From contig JAAXIY010000054.1 of the NCBI GenBank assembly GCA_012270125.1, positions 8,420 to 68,661 on the forward strand: DNA of 60,242 nt. Reading direction: 5' to 3'. This stretch comes from Paracoccaceae bacterium. GTDB taxonomy: Bacteria; Pseudomonadota; Alphaproteobacteria; Rhodobacterales; Rhodobacteraceae. Both the position numbers and the translations under genes were made by a program. Shown here piece after piece: positions 7,953 through 16,394 of the stretch (positions within the stretch are counted from its first letter, which is position 1; each line of letters starts with the position of its first letter). The notes below the pieces were generated by a model. It made no database searches and was not told the origin of the DNA. It saw nothing but the letters and a program-made list of their open reading frames with translations.

Positions 7953-9316
7953 ACGTTTAGTAAAAGGTGTTCTCGTTCCCAAGGACTAATGACTTGTAGA
8001 AACTCGTCATATTCTGCTCTTTTAACTATTGAGTAAACCCGAGCAAACTCTGGATGTAGCACTTGATGAAAATCTGTTGCCTGTTCAAAAATATCAAGCG
8101 CCTGTCCCATAATTCGGGGTATTTCAGCTTCTCCTTCGTATGCTTCACCACGGAATTGCTTGATTGGGCGAATTTCATTTACCATTCCCAAATAACCACA
8201 AGCTAATGAAGCAGCTATTCCTAGATATGGATTACAATCCATACCACCCACTCTATTTTCAATCCGTCTCGCCTCTGGATCAGACAAGGGTATTCGTATT
8301 CCTGTGGTTCTATTGTCTCGACCCCATTCCAAGTTTATTGGTGCAGCATGGTCTTTTACATAGCGACGATAGGAGTTCACGTAGGGAGCCATCACGGCAA
8401 TCGCTGCCGGCATGTATTTCTGTAGTCCACCGATGAAGTGGTAAAATAGATCTGTCTCCCCTCCTTGAGGGCCTGAAAATGCATTAAACCCACTCTCTAA
8501 ATCAATGATAGAGTGGTGAATATGCATGGCGCTGCCTGGCTCATTTTCAATTGGCTTCGCCATAAAGGTTGCAAAACAGTCATGCCGTAAGGCTGCTTCT
8601 CGTATTAACCTCTTGAAATAGAACACCTCATCGGCAAGTTTTATTGGGCATCCATGTCGGAGGTTAATTTCCAGCTGGCCTGCACCACCTTCTTGTGTAA
8701 TACCGTCAATTTCAAAACCCTGCGCTTCGGAAAAGTCGTAAATATCATCTATTACTGGGCCAAATTCATCAACTGCAGTCATTGAATATGCCTGCCGAGC
8801 GGCAGCAGGGCGCCCTGACCGTCCCATCATCGCCTCGATTGGGTTAGCAGGATCTAGATTGCGAGCAACAAGAAAGAATTCCATTTCTGGAGCGACAATG
8901 GGGTCCCAGCCCTTTTCGTGATATAGGGAAACGACTCTTTTTAAAACATTTCTGGGGGCAAACGGTATGGGTTCATCTTTACGATCAAACGCGTCATGAA
9001 TAACTTGTAAAGTCCAATCACCTGTCCATGGTGCTGCTGAAGCGGTTGAGATATCAGGCTTCAGTATCATATCTCTTTCAACGAAACCTTCTTCACCGGC
9101 CGCTTCGCCCCAACCACCAGTTATTGTTTGAAAAAATATGGAGTCTGGAAGATGAAAAGAATTTTGCCGAGAAAACTTTGTAGCGGGAACAGCCTTTCCT
9201 CGCGCTATCCCGGGAAGATCGGCAATAACACATTCCACTTCATCCAATTTCTTGCCTTTAATATATTCTTTTGCTGCCTCAGGAAAACTCGAGATCATTT
9301 CATCTAATTTACTCAT
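7949..9316 (-). CDS. Glutamine-synthetase-like gamma-glutamyl amine ligase (PuuA type), second copy
   Basis: The 455-residue protein has the glutamine synthetase beta-grasp and catalytic domains. The metal and substrate motifs visible are APEMEFFL (about 145), ITQEGGAGQLEINLRHG, GSAMHIHHS and the arginine-binding block NRTTGIRIP, and it ends in the family's VNEIRPIKQFRGEAY region. The long N-terminal segment LDEVECVIADLPGIARGKAV is that of PuuA-like proteins that ligate glutamate to an amine (putrescine in E. coli) using ATP. Its start overlaps the stop of the amidotransferase gene by four bases (ATGA), and its stop overlaps the oxidase start in the same way, so ligase and oxidase are coupled. 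It is distinct in sequence from the ligase at 10000-11319. Confidence 0.87.
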   Translation of the reverse strand: MSKLDEMISSFPEAAKEYIKGKKLDEVECVIADLPGIARGKAVPATKFSRQNSFHLPDSIFFQTITGGWGEAAGEEGFVERDMILKPDISTASAAPWTGDWTLQVIHDAFDRKDEPIPFAPRNVLKRVVSLYHEKGWDPIVAPEMEFFLVARNLDPANPIEAMMGRSGRPAAARQAYSMTAVDEFGPVIDDIYDFSEAQGFEIDGITQEGGAGQLEINLRHGCPIKLADEVFYFKRLIREAALRHDCFATFMAKPIENEPGSAMHIHHSIIDLESGFNAFSGPQGGETDLFYHFIGGLQKYMPAAIAVMAPYVNSYRRYVKDHAAPINLEWGRDNRTTGIRIPLSDPEARRIENRVGGMDCNPYLGIAASLACGYLGMVNEIRPIKQFRGEAYEGEAEIPRIMGQALDIFEQATDFHQVLHPEFARVYSIVKRAEYDEFLQVISPWEREHLLLNV

Positions 9317-9990
9317 CTTCCACCATGTAGTAACGTGCTGAACTTATTAACTATTTCATTTAAAGATACTTCCATATCGAAATTACTCAAAGCTTCTTTT
9401 AATAAGTTCTCTGGCACACGACCTTTTCCCCTGGTTTCAACCAAACCCTTTATAACTTCGTGAGTAAATTCTGGGTGTGGTTGAGTTGTTAAAATGGTAT
9501 TTCCGTAACTTAATGCGGCATACTTGCAGAATGAATTTTCAGCCAAAACTTTAGCCTTCACGGGTTTTTCAATTACTTGGTCTTGGTGCCAGGCATTTAA
9601 GTACATACTTTCACCATCCCAATTATATTCTTGGATACCCACCGACCATCCGCCTGAAAATTTTTCTACCTTTCCCCCTAGAGCTTGTGCGATTATCTGG
9701 TGTCCAAAGCAAATACCCAGCAGGGGGATTTTCTCTTTCTCAATTTTTCTAATAAACTCTTCAAGCGGTTTAATGAAACTATGCTTTTCATAGACACCAT
9801 GCCTGGACCCAGTGATTAGCCAACCCTCTGCCTCAAAAGGTGATGCAGGAAAAACCATTGCCTCAATATCGTAGGACTTAAACTCAAACCCTTGGCCAGA
9901 AAATAGGTTTTCAAACATTTTAGAATAATCCCCAACCTTATTTTGCACTTCAGTTGGAGCGTGACCTGCTTCTAGAATACCTATTTTCAT
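9313..9990 (-). CDS. Class I glutamine amidotransferase-like protein
   Basis: The 225-residue protein is a stand-alone class I amidotransferase domain. The nucleophile elbow LLGICFGHQIIAQALGG has the catalytic Cys, and the His-Glu pair is in TTQPHPEFTHE. It resembles the GMP-synthase-like amidotransferases (COG0518 type) more than PuuD of the COG2071 type. Placed between two gamma-glutamyl ligases, it could hydrolyse a gamma-glutamyl bond (the PuuD role) rather than feed ammonia to a synthase; this is an inference from position. It begins nine bases after the upstream ligase and ends in a four-base overlap with the next, a tight operon. Confidence 0.82.
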   Translation of the reverse strand: MKIGILEAGHAPTEVQNKVGDYSKMFENLFSGQGFEFKSYDIEAMVFPASPFEAEGWLITGSRHGVYEKHSFIKPLEEFIRKIEKEKIPLLGICFGHQIIAQALGGKVEKFSGGWSVGIQEYNWDGESMYLNAWHQDQVIEKPVKAKVLAENSFCKYAALSYGNTILTTQPHPEFTHEVIKGLVETRGKGRVPENLLKEALSNFDMEVSLNEIVNKFSTLLHGGR

Positions 9991-9999
9991 AAAATACCC

Positions 10000-11319
10000 T
10001 TAAATTGCCGCAACATAGTATTTCCAATGTTTACTTGATACAATCTTTTTAAATTCAGATAATTCTTGTCGCTTGGTTCTCACTAAATTGTCAATTAATT
10101 GGTTAGAAAATATCTTTTTAATAAATGGATCATTTTCAAAACAATCTATTGCTTCCTTCCAACTTTCAGCCAGCTCTTCAGCCCTATTGCTATATCCATT
10201 ATTCGATACTGGTCTTGCGGGCTTAAGTTTATTTTCAATGCCTAAAAGTGCAGAACCCAACACTACTGCCATGGCAAGATATGGGTTAGTATCACCGCCT
10301 GCCACTCTATGTTCAATACGTTTTGATGCAAAGTCACCACCTGGAATTCGTATCGCAGTTGTTCTGTTTTCGTAACCCCACTGTGCCGAAGTTGGCGCAT
10401 GAGCATTTTTTACAAATCTTTTATAGCTATTTCCAAATGGAGCAAAAATCAAAGTTGAACCACGAAGGCCCTTGAGACATCCAGCAACAGCCCATCTCAA
10501 AACTTCTGAACCTTCGTTTGTTTTATTATCAAAGATATTGTCACCATCAAGATTGAGAATTGAAAAATGGATATGCATGCCATTACCTGCATCCTGTAAA
10601 TAGGGTTTAGCCATAAATGTTGCCGCCATGCCGTGTTTTCTGGCCAGCCCTTTGGCCAGTGATTTGAATAACCATGCATCATCACTGGCTTTTAATGCCT
10701 CACAATGTTTGAGTGTAACTTCAAATTGGCCACACCCTGACTCGGAAATAATAGATTGCACGTTAATTCCCATTTGTTCACAACTATCCTGAAGGTCGGT
10801 AAAGAAATCTTCGAAACAATCAAGTTCAGATATGCCAAGAATATCGGGAGTAGATAATCGTTTTTTTGAAATCGGATTGATGGGTGGCAAAATAGAATTC
10901 TTGCTTTCGTCTATTAGATGAAATTCCATCTCTGTGGCGGCTAAAACTTTTAATCCTTTTGTCTCGTAATTTTTTAAAATACGCTCTAGAGCATAACGTG
11001 GATCACCTTCAAACGGCATTCCAGTTTCCATGAACATCGACATCGGGACTAGTGCCGTAGGGTTTTTTAACCAAGGAATTGGGATTGCACCGCGATGGGT
11101 GCTTTTTAATAAGCCATCCTGATCCCCAGTTTCGAAAACTAAAGGACTGTTCTCGATATCGGCACCAAAAACATCTACGTTCAGGGCTGAGAGAGGCATT
11201 CGTATACTGCCATCATTAAATTTCTTTTCTTCAAATTTAGGTAAAATCTTTCCTCGCATCTGACCATTAAGATCACATGCTGCAATTCTAACGTTTTTGA
11301 TTTTATCTGGATCTAACAT
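10000..11319 (-). CDS. Glutamine-synthetase-like gamma-glutamyl amine ligase, first copy
   Basis: The 439-residue glutamine synthetase family protein has ATEMEFHL (about residue 135), ISESGCGQFEVTLKH, AGNGMHIHFS, NRTTAIRIPGG and IEHRVAGGDTNPYLAMA in the expected order. The N terminus (VRIAACDLNGQMRGKILP) is PuuA-like, not the canonical GlnA N terminus, so it probably condenses glutamate with an amine or amino acid. It is only moderately similar to the ligase at 7949-9316 and is probably specialised for a different acceptor. A 65-base gap separates it from the upstream permease gene, enough for an internal promoter but with no terminator seen. Confidence 0.86.
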   Translation of the reverse strand: MLDPDKIKNVRIAACDLNGQMRGKILPKFEEKKFNDGSIRMPLSALNVDVFGADIENSPLVFETGDQDGLLKSTHRGAIPIPWLKNPTALVPMSMFMETGMPFEGDPRYALERILKNYETKGLKVLAATEMEFHLIDESKNSILPPINPISKKRLSTPDILGISELDCFEDFFTDLQDSCEQMGINVQSIISESGCGQFEVTLKHCEALKASDDAWLFKSLAKGLARKHGMAATFMAKPYLQDAGNGMHIHFSILNLDGDNIFDNKTNEGSEVLRWAVAGCLKGLRGSTLIFAPFGNSYKRFVKNAHAPTSAQWGYENRTTAIRIPGGDFASKRIEHRVAGGDTNPYLAMAVVLGSALLGIENKLKPARPVSNNGYSNRAEELAESWKEAIDCFENDPFIKKIFSNQLIDNLVRTKRQELSEFKKIVSSKHWKYYVAAI

Positions 11320-11384
11320 TATTAAAATTCTTTATGATGAAAATCACACTAGTTTGATAGTATGTCCAATAATTTTCTACAAAA

Positions 11385-12191
11385 CTAACGTATTAGTTTT
11401 ATTTTAAACTTTATTTTGGAATGTTGCTCTTTTGGTAAGTGATTATTTAATTTTCTATTAGCTACGCCAAATAAGCCAATGAGAATAAGGGTTAAAATAA
11501 TAAAGTACCCGGCTAGAATTGGGTATGGAATAAAAGGATTAAAAGTTTTGTCGGCAAAATAATTTGCATAGTAAAGTGCGTCGCCCCGTTGTTGCCATGC
11601 TGGAAATCCTGAAAAAAATACGAGCGTAGTTGCATGAAATAGAAAAATAGCTTCATTCGTATAAGCCGGCCAAGCCAGCCTTAGCATAGTTGGCCATATT
11701 ATACGCCGAAATCGAGCCCAACCGGTTATTCCATAAGCATCAGCAGCTTCAATATCATTTTTTGGTATGGCTCTAAGGGCACCATAAAATATCTCACCAC
11801 TATAAGCTGCAGTATTGCAAAAAAGAACAAATAAGGCTCCAGCCCATGCTGATGTTAAGGGGGAAAAAAATGTGAAATTTTGTTTTAAGGATAAAAATAA
11901 AAAATAGGCAAAGAAAAATTGGATGAACAGGGGTGAGCCTCTGAATACGAATATAAACCATTCGGAGGCTTTTCTTAGATAAAAATGATTTGCGGCCTTT
12001 CCCAAAGCTAACAGTGTGGCGAGCACAAAGCCACTGGCAAGCGCAACGGTTCCAAAATAAATATTCCATAACATACCAGATCCAATAAGCGTCAACTGAT
12101 GGCAAATTGTAAAATCTGTTTTAGGTAACAATCTCTCTCCTAAGCCGATCGATCGAAGCCCGTAATCTGTTATAATTTCAAAGCAGCTCAT
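11385..12191 (-). CDS. Polar amino acid ABC transporter permease (HisM/ArtM-like)
   Basis: The 268-residue integral membrane protein has about five hydrophobic segments and the cytoplasmic EAA loop of importer permeases (GALRAIPKNDIEAADAYGITGWARFRRI, cited here only by its Gly/Asp pattern around residue 155). The N-terminal segments include FVFRGSPLFIQFFFAYFLFL, the HisM/HisQ-family signature. The C terminus is highly basic (KIKFKIKLIR). Its start overlaps the stop of the other permease by four bases, so the two are translated together and presumably form a heterodimer. The substrate class (basic or polar amino acid, or a related amine) follows from the family only. Confidence 0.88.
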   Translation of the reverse strand: MSCFEIITDYGLRSIGLGERLLPKTDFTICHQLTLIGSGMLWNIYFGTVALASGFVLATLLALGKAANHFYLRKASEWFIFVFRGSPLFIQFFFAYFLFLSLKQNFTFFSPLTSAWAGALFVLFCNTAAYSGEIFYGALRAIPKNDIEAADAYGITGWARFRRIIWPTMLRLAWPAYTNEAIFLFHATTLVFFSGFPAWQQRGDALYYANYFADKTFNPFIPYPILAGYFIILTLILIGLFGVANRKLNNHLPKEQHSKIKFKIKLIR

Positions 12192-13072
12192 CTTCCAACT
12201 TGTCCTTGTAAGTTACTACCCAGCGTAGCTGCTCCACGAGAAAGACGTTTGGTTAGACCATCTATCGTCACTTCTGATATTCTTGTAAAAATAAGATAGA
12301 AGACGAGTAAGCCAAAAAAATACCATACTCTCCAGTCTCCATGCGGATAACTTGTAAATTTTGCAGTCTTTGTGCCACCAAGTTCTCTAGCCCAATAAAC
12401 GATATCTTCTATACCGAGTAAAAACAAAAGCGGCGTGGCCTTTATCAAAATCATCCATAAATTTCCAAGTCCTGGAAGTGCATATATCCACATTTGAGGA
12501 ACCAATATTCTTCGAAACACTTGTCCATCCGTCATTCCAAATGAAACAGCAGTTTCAAGTTGTGACTTTGGTACTGCGCGCATCGCTCCATAAAGAACAT
12601 TTGCGGCAAATGCTCCAAAGACTATTGCAAAAGTAAAAACTGCTAGAAAAAAACCATAAACTTCATGTATCCACTGCGGCGAGGAATTTAAGGGTAATTT
12701 TGCAATTGTGCAGACTATGAAATCATTGCCCTGTCGAATAGGTTCGTTCCATTCAGGGCATAACGTTTTATGCCTTATCCACTCAAAAAATTGATCCAGC
12801 GCAATCACAAAAAAAAGAAAAAAAGCAATATCCGGAACACCTCTTACAATAGAAATGTAGGCGTTTCCGATTACTTTGACCAAGACATTCTTTGATCTTG
12901 CCATCACAGCGCCACCAAATCCAAACAATAAGGCTGTCGGGGCAGTGAGTGTTAACAGCAAGAGCACAGTTCCCACTGAATAAAAAAGGTTCATGTGCTT
13001 GGGGGTTGTCATGTAGCAACTCAGCCAAGATAATCCACTTAGCTGTTCAGGATTTGTACAAAATTCAAACAT
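12188..13072 (-). CDS. Polar amino acid ABC transporter permease (HisQ/ArtQ-like)
   Basis: This 294-residue permease is longer than HisQ (about 230) because of an N-terminal extension (FEFCTNPEQLSGLSWLSCY) and an inserted loop around residues 115-155 (RHKTLCPEWNEPIRQGND), probably periplasmic. The family blocks ISIVRGVPDIAFFLFF and GAMRAVPKSQLETAVSFGMT (EAA loop) are clear. It overlaps the next permease by four bases. Upstream, 127 bases including a strong stem-loop separate it from the binding-protein gene, a layout that usually lowers permease expression relative to the binding protein. The insertion is worth noting when assigning the orthologue group. Confidence 0.88.
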   Translation of the reverse strand: MFEFCTNPEQLSGLSWLSCYMTTPKHMNLFYSVGTVLLLLTLTAPTALLFGFGGAVMARSKNVLVKVIGNAYISIVRGVPDIAFFLFFVIALDQFFEWIRHKTLCPEWNEPIRQGNDFIVCTIAKLPLNSSPQWIHEVYGFFLAVFTFAIVFGAFAANVLYGAMRAVPKSQLETAVSFGMTDGQVFRRILVPQMWIYALPGLGNLWMILIKATPLLFLLGIEDIVYWARELGGTKTAKFTSYPHGDWRVWYFFGLLVFYLIFTRISEVTIDGLTKRLSRGAATLGSNLQGQVGR

Positions 13073-13157
13073 TTAATAGTACAATTCCTTCGAAAATTAA
13101 AAATTATTTTGTAAAAGTTGTGCAGGTAACAAATCAGTTCTTATCTGATTGGTATAG

Positions 13158-13189
13158 TGATCCGAGCTTGAATTGCGTCGCTCGGATCA
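13158..13189 (-). repeat. Strong stem-loop between binding-protein and permease genes
   Basis: TGATCCGAGC (13158-13167) and GCTCGGATCA (13180-13189) form a perfect ten-base-pair stem with a twelve-base loop. It begins ten bases after the stop codon of the binding-protein gene in the direction of transcription. There is no T tract after it on the minus strand, so it looks less like a terminator than like a 3'-end stabiliser of the binding-protein message. Confidence 0.75.
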
Positions 13190-13199
13190 CAAACATTTT

Positions 13200-13922
13200 T
13201 TAGAATGTTTCGCCAATTTCCCATTTGGTTATTAAAGCATTGAGTGTCCCGTCAGCCTTCATCGACTCAATAGCTGCAGTGAACTTATCACGAAGCTCAG
13301 CGTCACTTTTACGGATACCCATGCCAACGCCACCGCCTATTAAAGGTCTATCACCAACAAACATAAGACCTGAGTCTTCTGCCGCAATTGGTTTTAAATA
13401 TGAGTCATCTGCGAGGACAGCATCAGCCTCGCCATTTCTGACGGCGGCAATTGTTTCCTCTGGTGTCGCAAATTCTACCAGTGTCGCTCCTGTTTCAGCT
13501 ATATATGCTGCTTGTATAGTATTTGATTGTGCTGCAATCACGCCAGTAGACCAGTTGGCACCTTCTGATGCTGCTAAATAAGATGACGGATCGGGTTGCG
13601 TATAGTTTGTAGTGAAATCTATTTTTTCTTTGCGATCATCAGTAATTGACATGCCGGCGATTATTGTATCGTAGTTTCCTGATACAAGGTTAGGAATGAT
13701 ACTATCCCAATCATTCAGTACCCACTCACAATTTAACTCTGCTCGTTTACAAAGTTCGTCGCCGAGTTCGCGTTCAAAACCAGCTACTTCTCCATTGTCA
13801 TCAACAAAATTCCATGGAGGGTAAGCGCCCTCGGTTCCCATTCGAATTACTGAGTGGCTTCCGGCAAGAGAAAACCCCGCCGTTAGACCCCAAATTAAGG
13901 TACTCATTATCAGTTTTTTCAT
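13200..13922 (-). CDS. Periplasmic amino acid-binding protein of ABC transporter (LAO/HisJ-like)
   Basis: The 240-residue SBP_bac_3 protein has an N-terminal signal peptide (KKLIMSTLIWGLTAGFSLAG, probable cleavage after the Ala/Gly stretch). The ligand domains contain MGTEGAYPPWNFVDDNGEVA, the block WDSIIPNLVSGNYDTIIAGM with SITDDRKEKIDF, and NGEADAVLADD, all typical of lysine/arginine/ornithine/histidine-type binders. It captures substrate in the periplasm for the two permeases downstream. The gene lies between ATPase (20 bases upstream) and permeases, and is followed by a stem-loop likely to raise its mRNA level. The true ligand may be a basic amino acid or a related amine, given the downstream ligases. 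Confidence 0.9.
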   Translation of the reverse strand: MKKLIMSTLIWGLTAGFSLAGSHSVIRMGTEGAYPPWNFVDDNGEVAGFERELGDELCKRAELNCEWVLNDWDSIIPNLVSGNYDTIIAGMSITDDRKEKIDFTTNYTQPDPSSYLAASEGANWSTGVIAAQSNTIQAAYIAETGATLVEFATPEETIAAVRNGEADAVLADDSYLKPIAAEDSGLMFVGDRPLIGGGVGMGIRKSDAELRDKFTAAIESMKADGTLNALITKWEIGETF

Positions 13923-13942
13923 CTTTTTTCTCCTATTGATGT

Positions 13943-14719
13943 TTATGCTGCACGAGTTGAACTTAGAAACTTTTGCAACCTTTCTGATTTAGGCGATTTG
14001 AATAAAGAGTTTGGTGAGCCTTCCTCTTCTATTAATCCCTGGTGTAAAAACACCACGTGATTTGAAACGTCAGCGGCAAGTTTCATATCGTGTGTCACAA
14101 TAATCATCGTACGCCCCTCTAGTGCCAAATCTTTTATTACCTTTATAACCTCTTGTTCTAACTCAGGATCAAGTGCTGAGGTAGGTTCATCAAACAATAA
14201 CGCACTAGGCTCCATACACAAGGCTCTTGCAATTGCAGCTCTTTGCTGTTGTCCTCCTGATAACTCAGAGGGAAAAGCATTCCACTTTTCTCCTATCCCA
14301 ACTTTGTTCAAATAAGCATGGGCGTTATCTTCCGCTTTTTCTCTTGCTAAACCTAGGACAGAAACTGGTGCCTCAACTACATTTTGTAAAACGGTCATAT
14401 GAGACCATAAATTAAACTGTTGAAACACCATTGATAGATTGGTTCGCATCAACCGAACTTGATTAGGGTCCGCTGGTGCTCTGTTATCACCGCTTCCTTT
14501 CCACTTGATTTTTTCGCCAGAAAATTTTATCTCGCCCTGCTGACTATTTTCTAAAAGATTTGCGCACCTCAAAAGCGTTGATTTTCCAGAACCTGATGAG
14601 CCAATTAGCGATATGACTTCGCCTTGCTTTGCCGATATATTCACTCCGTTTAGAACGTTTAAATCTCCAAAAGATTTATGAAGATCTTTAATTTCGATTA
14701 CTGTTTCAGCTTTATCCAC
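13943..14719 (-). CDS. Amino acid ABC transporter ATP-binding protein (HisP/GlnQ-like)
   Basis: The 258-residue ATPase has Walker A GSSGSGKST (about residues 38-46), Q-loop in MVFQQFNLWSH, the ABC signature LSGGQQQRAAIARAL, Walker B ALLFDEPTSALDP and the H-loop in IIVTHD. It powers import through the two permeases and is the first gene of the cluster in transcription order. 120 AT-rich bases separate it from the gene upstream (14840-15547), where the operon promoter probably lies. No operator could be identified there. Confidence 0.94.
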   Translation of the reverse strand: MDKAETVIEIKDLHKSFGDLNVLNGVNISAKQGEVISLIGSSGSGKSTLLRCANLLENSQQGEIKFSGEKIKWKGSGDNRAPADPNQVRLMRTNLSMVFQQFNLWSHMTVLQNVVEAPVSVLGLAREKAEDNAHAYLNKVGIGEKWNAFPSELSGGQQQRAAIARALCMEPSALLFDEPTSALDPELEQEVIKVIKDLALEGRTMIIVTHDMKLAADVSNHVVFLHQGLIEEEGSPNSLFKSPKSERLQKFLSSTRAA

Positions 14720-14839
14720 GCGATTCTCAAATCTCTGTATGGGGCAAGTGTAGGAAGAAATATTTATTCAATGCAATGATCAAAGCTATATTACGCAAAT
14801 TTTATATATTTTTGTAAATCAAATAAATTTTCGTCAATA

Positions 14840-15547
14840 TTAAATTTTAATATATTTTTCTTCATCGAGCTTAATTAAATCTTTTAAATATAGAAGAGAT
14901 CTATCTTGATCAGATAAAGCCTGAATTGCCTTCTTAATAGCACAGAATAATTTGTCTTTTAGGCCTGGCTTACTTGTTATAAATGGTAGACCCGGGGTGG
15001 GTTCTGTTTGATCAAAAACCTTTATCTTGTTTGCGAATTTGTCATATTTTTTTATAAAGCGCCAACTTTGAGCATCGATCGCTGCAAAATCAATTTGACC
15101 GTCTGCCACCGCTTGTGCGGATGACCTGTGTGAGCCAGTCTTTTTTGTCTTTTTGGGGCATATATCGAGTTTTTTAAAGTGATTTATTGGTGCAGTCCAA
15201 CCAGAATGAGAAAATTTATCGTTATAACCAAAAATGCCAGTTTTTAGCTGTGAAAAACTAAGGCCTGATTGTCCAATTATTATACTGTTATAATAACCAG
15301 GCGGGCAATTGGGTAATTTGTAATCTGGTGTGCCAACATAAATGGTATTTTTAAATAAACTTTCACGGTAGGGCGAACTACAGGTCTGTGCCAGCAGTAG
15401 TTCTGGTGAAGTCCATAAATCCCACAATGCAACATTTCTCGATAATTTCTGAGGAGATCCGTCTATCTGTTTGTGAATTAATTGCCAAAGATTATCGTGA
15501 GCTTGAAACAATTCAGGCCGTTCATACATTGGGAGACCGGCAATCAT
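14840..15547 (-). CDS. PhnD/SsuA/transferrin-type substrate-binding-fold protein, cytoplasmic
   Basis: The 235-residue protein resembles phosphate/phosphonate-type periplasmic binding proteins of the PhnD superfamily: AGLPMYERPELFQAHDNLW at the N terminus, TGSHRSSAQAVADGQIDFAA at about residue 135, then IDAQSWRFIKKYD. No signal peptide is visible, so it is either cytoplasmic or has lost its export signal. Its start overlaps the stop of the TerB gene (ATGA). No ABC permease or ATPase of the phosphonate type is nearby; the amino acid transporter starts 120 bases downstream but already has its own binding protein. The function is unknown. Confidence 0.68.
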   Translation of the reverse strand: MIAGLPMYERPELFQAHDNLWQLIHKQIDGSPQKLSRNVALWDLWTSPELLLAQTCSSPYRESLFKNTIYVGTPDYKLPNCPPGYYNSIIIGQSGLSFSQLKTGIFGYNDKFSHSGWTAPINHFKKLDICPKKTKKTGSHRSSAQAVADGQIDFAAIDAQSWRFIKKYDKFANKIKVFDQTEPTPGLPFITSKPGLKDKLFCAIKKAIQALSDQDRSLLYLKDLIKLDEEKYIKI

Positions 15548-15981
15548 TCCTTCATAACTTTCTGACGAGCTTTAGCACTTTCAATATCTGTTAACCCTAA
15601 AAGACCTGAAATCAATCTCATTAAGGAGTCTTCCTCAGCTTCACGCTTTCCATCTGCTAGAGTTATTTTCCAAAGTATTTCAAGAACGGCCCTTCTTTTA
15701 TCAATCGCAATTTTTTCTTTAATTGCTCTTGTGAATCGAACTGTATCTGGTGCTTCCTGCTCTAGTTTTTCTGCTTCTGCACGAAGTTTAGTGGCATCGG
15801 TCATGTTTAATGAAAAATGTTGCCCCAATTCTGCATCTATCACTGAAATCTCTTTGGAGGCATAGTCATTATCTGATTTTGCAACTCTTACACACAAAGC
15901 AGCTAGAGCTATTTTCTCATCGTCGTCATCTAATTGGTGTTCGGTACTTCCAAGCAGTGCATCAAGTAAATTCTTTATCAT
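15544..15981 (-). CDS. TerB-family tellurite-resistance-like protein
   Basis: The 145-residue helical protein fits the TerB fold: ALAALCVRVAKSDNDYASKE near the N terminus with the acidic metal-binding pattern, and ITLADGKREAEEDSLMRLIS at about 110-130, a second acidic helix pair. TerB domains bind divalent metal and are found in stress-related and uncharacterised proteins; no other ter gene is nearby, so tellurite resistance should not be assumed. It overlaps its downstream neighbour by ATGA, and its first base is shared with the stop of the DUF1330 gene, making a tight three-gene unit. Confidence 0.75.
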   Translation of the reverse strand: MIKNLLDALLGSTEHQLDDDDEKIALAALCVRVAKSDNDYASKEISVIDAELGQHFSLNMTDATKLRAEAEKLEQEAPDTVRFTRAIKEKIAIDKRRAVLEILWKITLADGKREAEEDSLMRLISGLLGLTDIESAKARQKVMKE

Positions 15982-16274
15982 TAGCCATCATACCCCTCTA
16001 CTATGACAAGATCTCCAGTCGAAACTGTTTCTCGTATTTGTTTTGCTTTTTGATATTCTTCGCTACGGTAACATTTTTGGGCTGTTTCCAAATCTTCGAA
16101 TTCGATCACCACTGTACGGGGTTTAGAATGACCTTCCTCTATGGTTTGTTCTCCTCCCCTTACAACAAAACGTGCTCCATATTTTGCAAAGGCGATTGCA
16201 TTAGCTTCCTTATACTTTGCATAAGTTTCGTTATCATGAATATCCACATGTGCGATCCAATAAGCTTTAGGCAT
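15981..16274 (-). CDS. DUF1330 domain protein
   Basis: The 97-residue protein is a small ferredoxin-like-fold (dimeric alpha-beta barrel) protein of the DUF1330 family. It opens PKAYWIAHVDIHDNETYAKY, then VRGGEQTIEEG and RTVVIEFEDLETAQKCYRS, all family-typical. The biochemical role is unknown. The ATG at 16274 is preferred over an in-frame TTG at 16283 because GGAG lies just upstream with good spacing and would overlap the TTG. It is the first gene of the DUF1330-TerB-PhnD-like unit. 120 bases without a recognised feature separate it from the end of pyrG. Confidence 0.8.
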   Translation of the reverse strand: MPKAYWIAHVDIHDNETYAKYKEANAIAFAKYGARFVVRGGEQTIEEGHSKPRTVVIEFEDLETAQKCYRSEEYQKAKQIRETVSTGDLVIVEGYDG

Positions 16275-16394
16275 TATCTCCAAACTCCAAAAATTACCCT
16301 ATAAACAACTAATTTCTAAGATTAAGTATGCAAGTAGAAAACAACTATGAAAAGATGTGCTTCAAAAACAGAAATTAACTAGATCAGTAATAGT

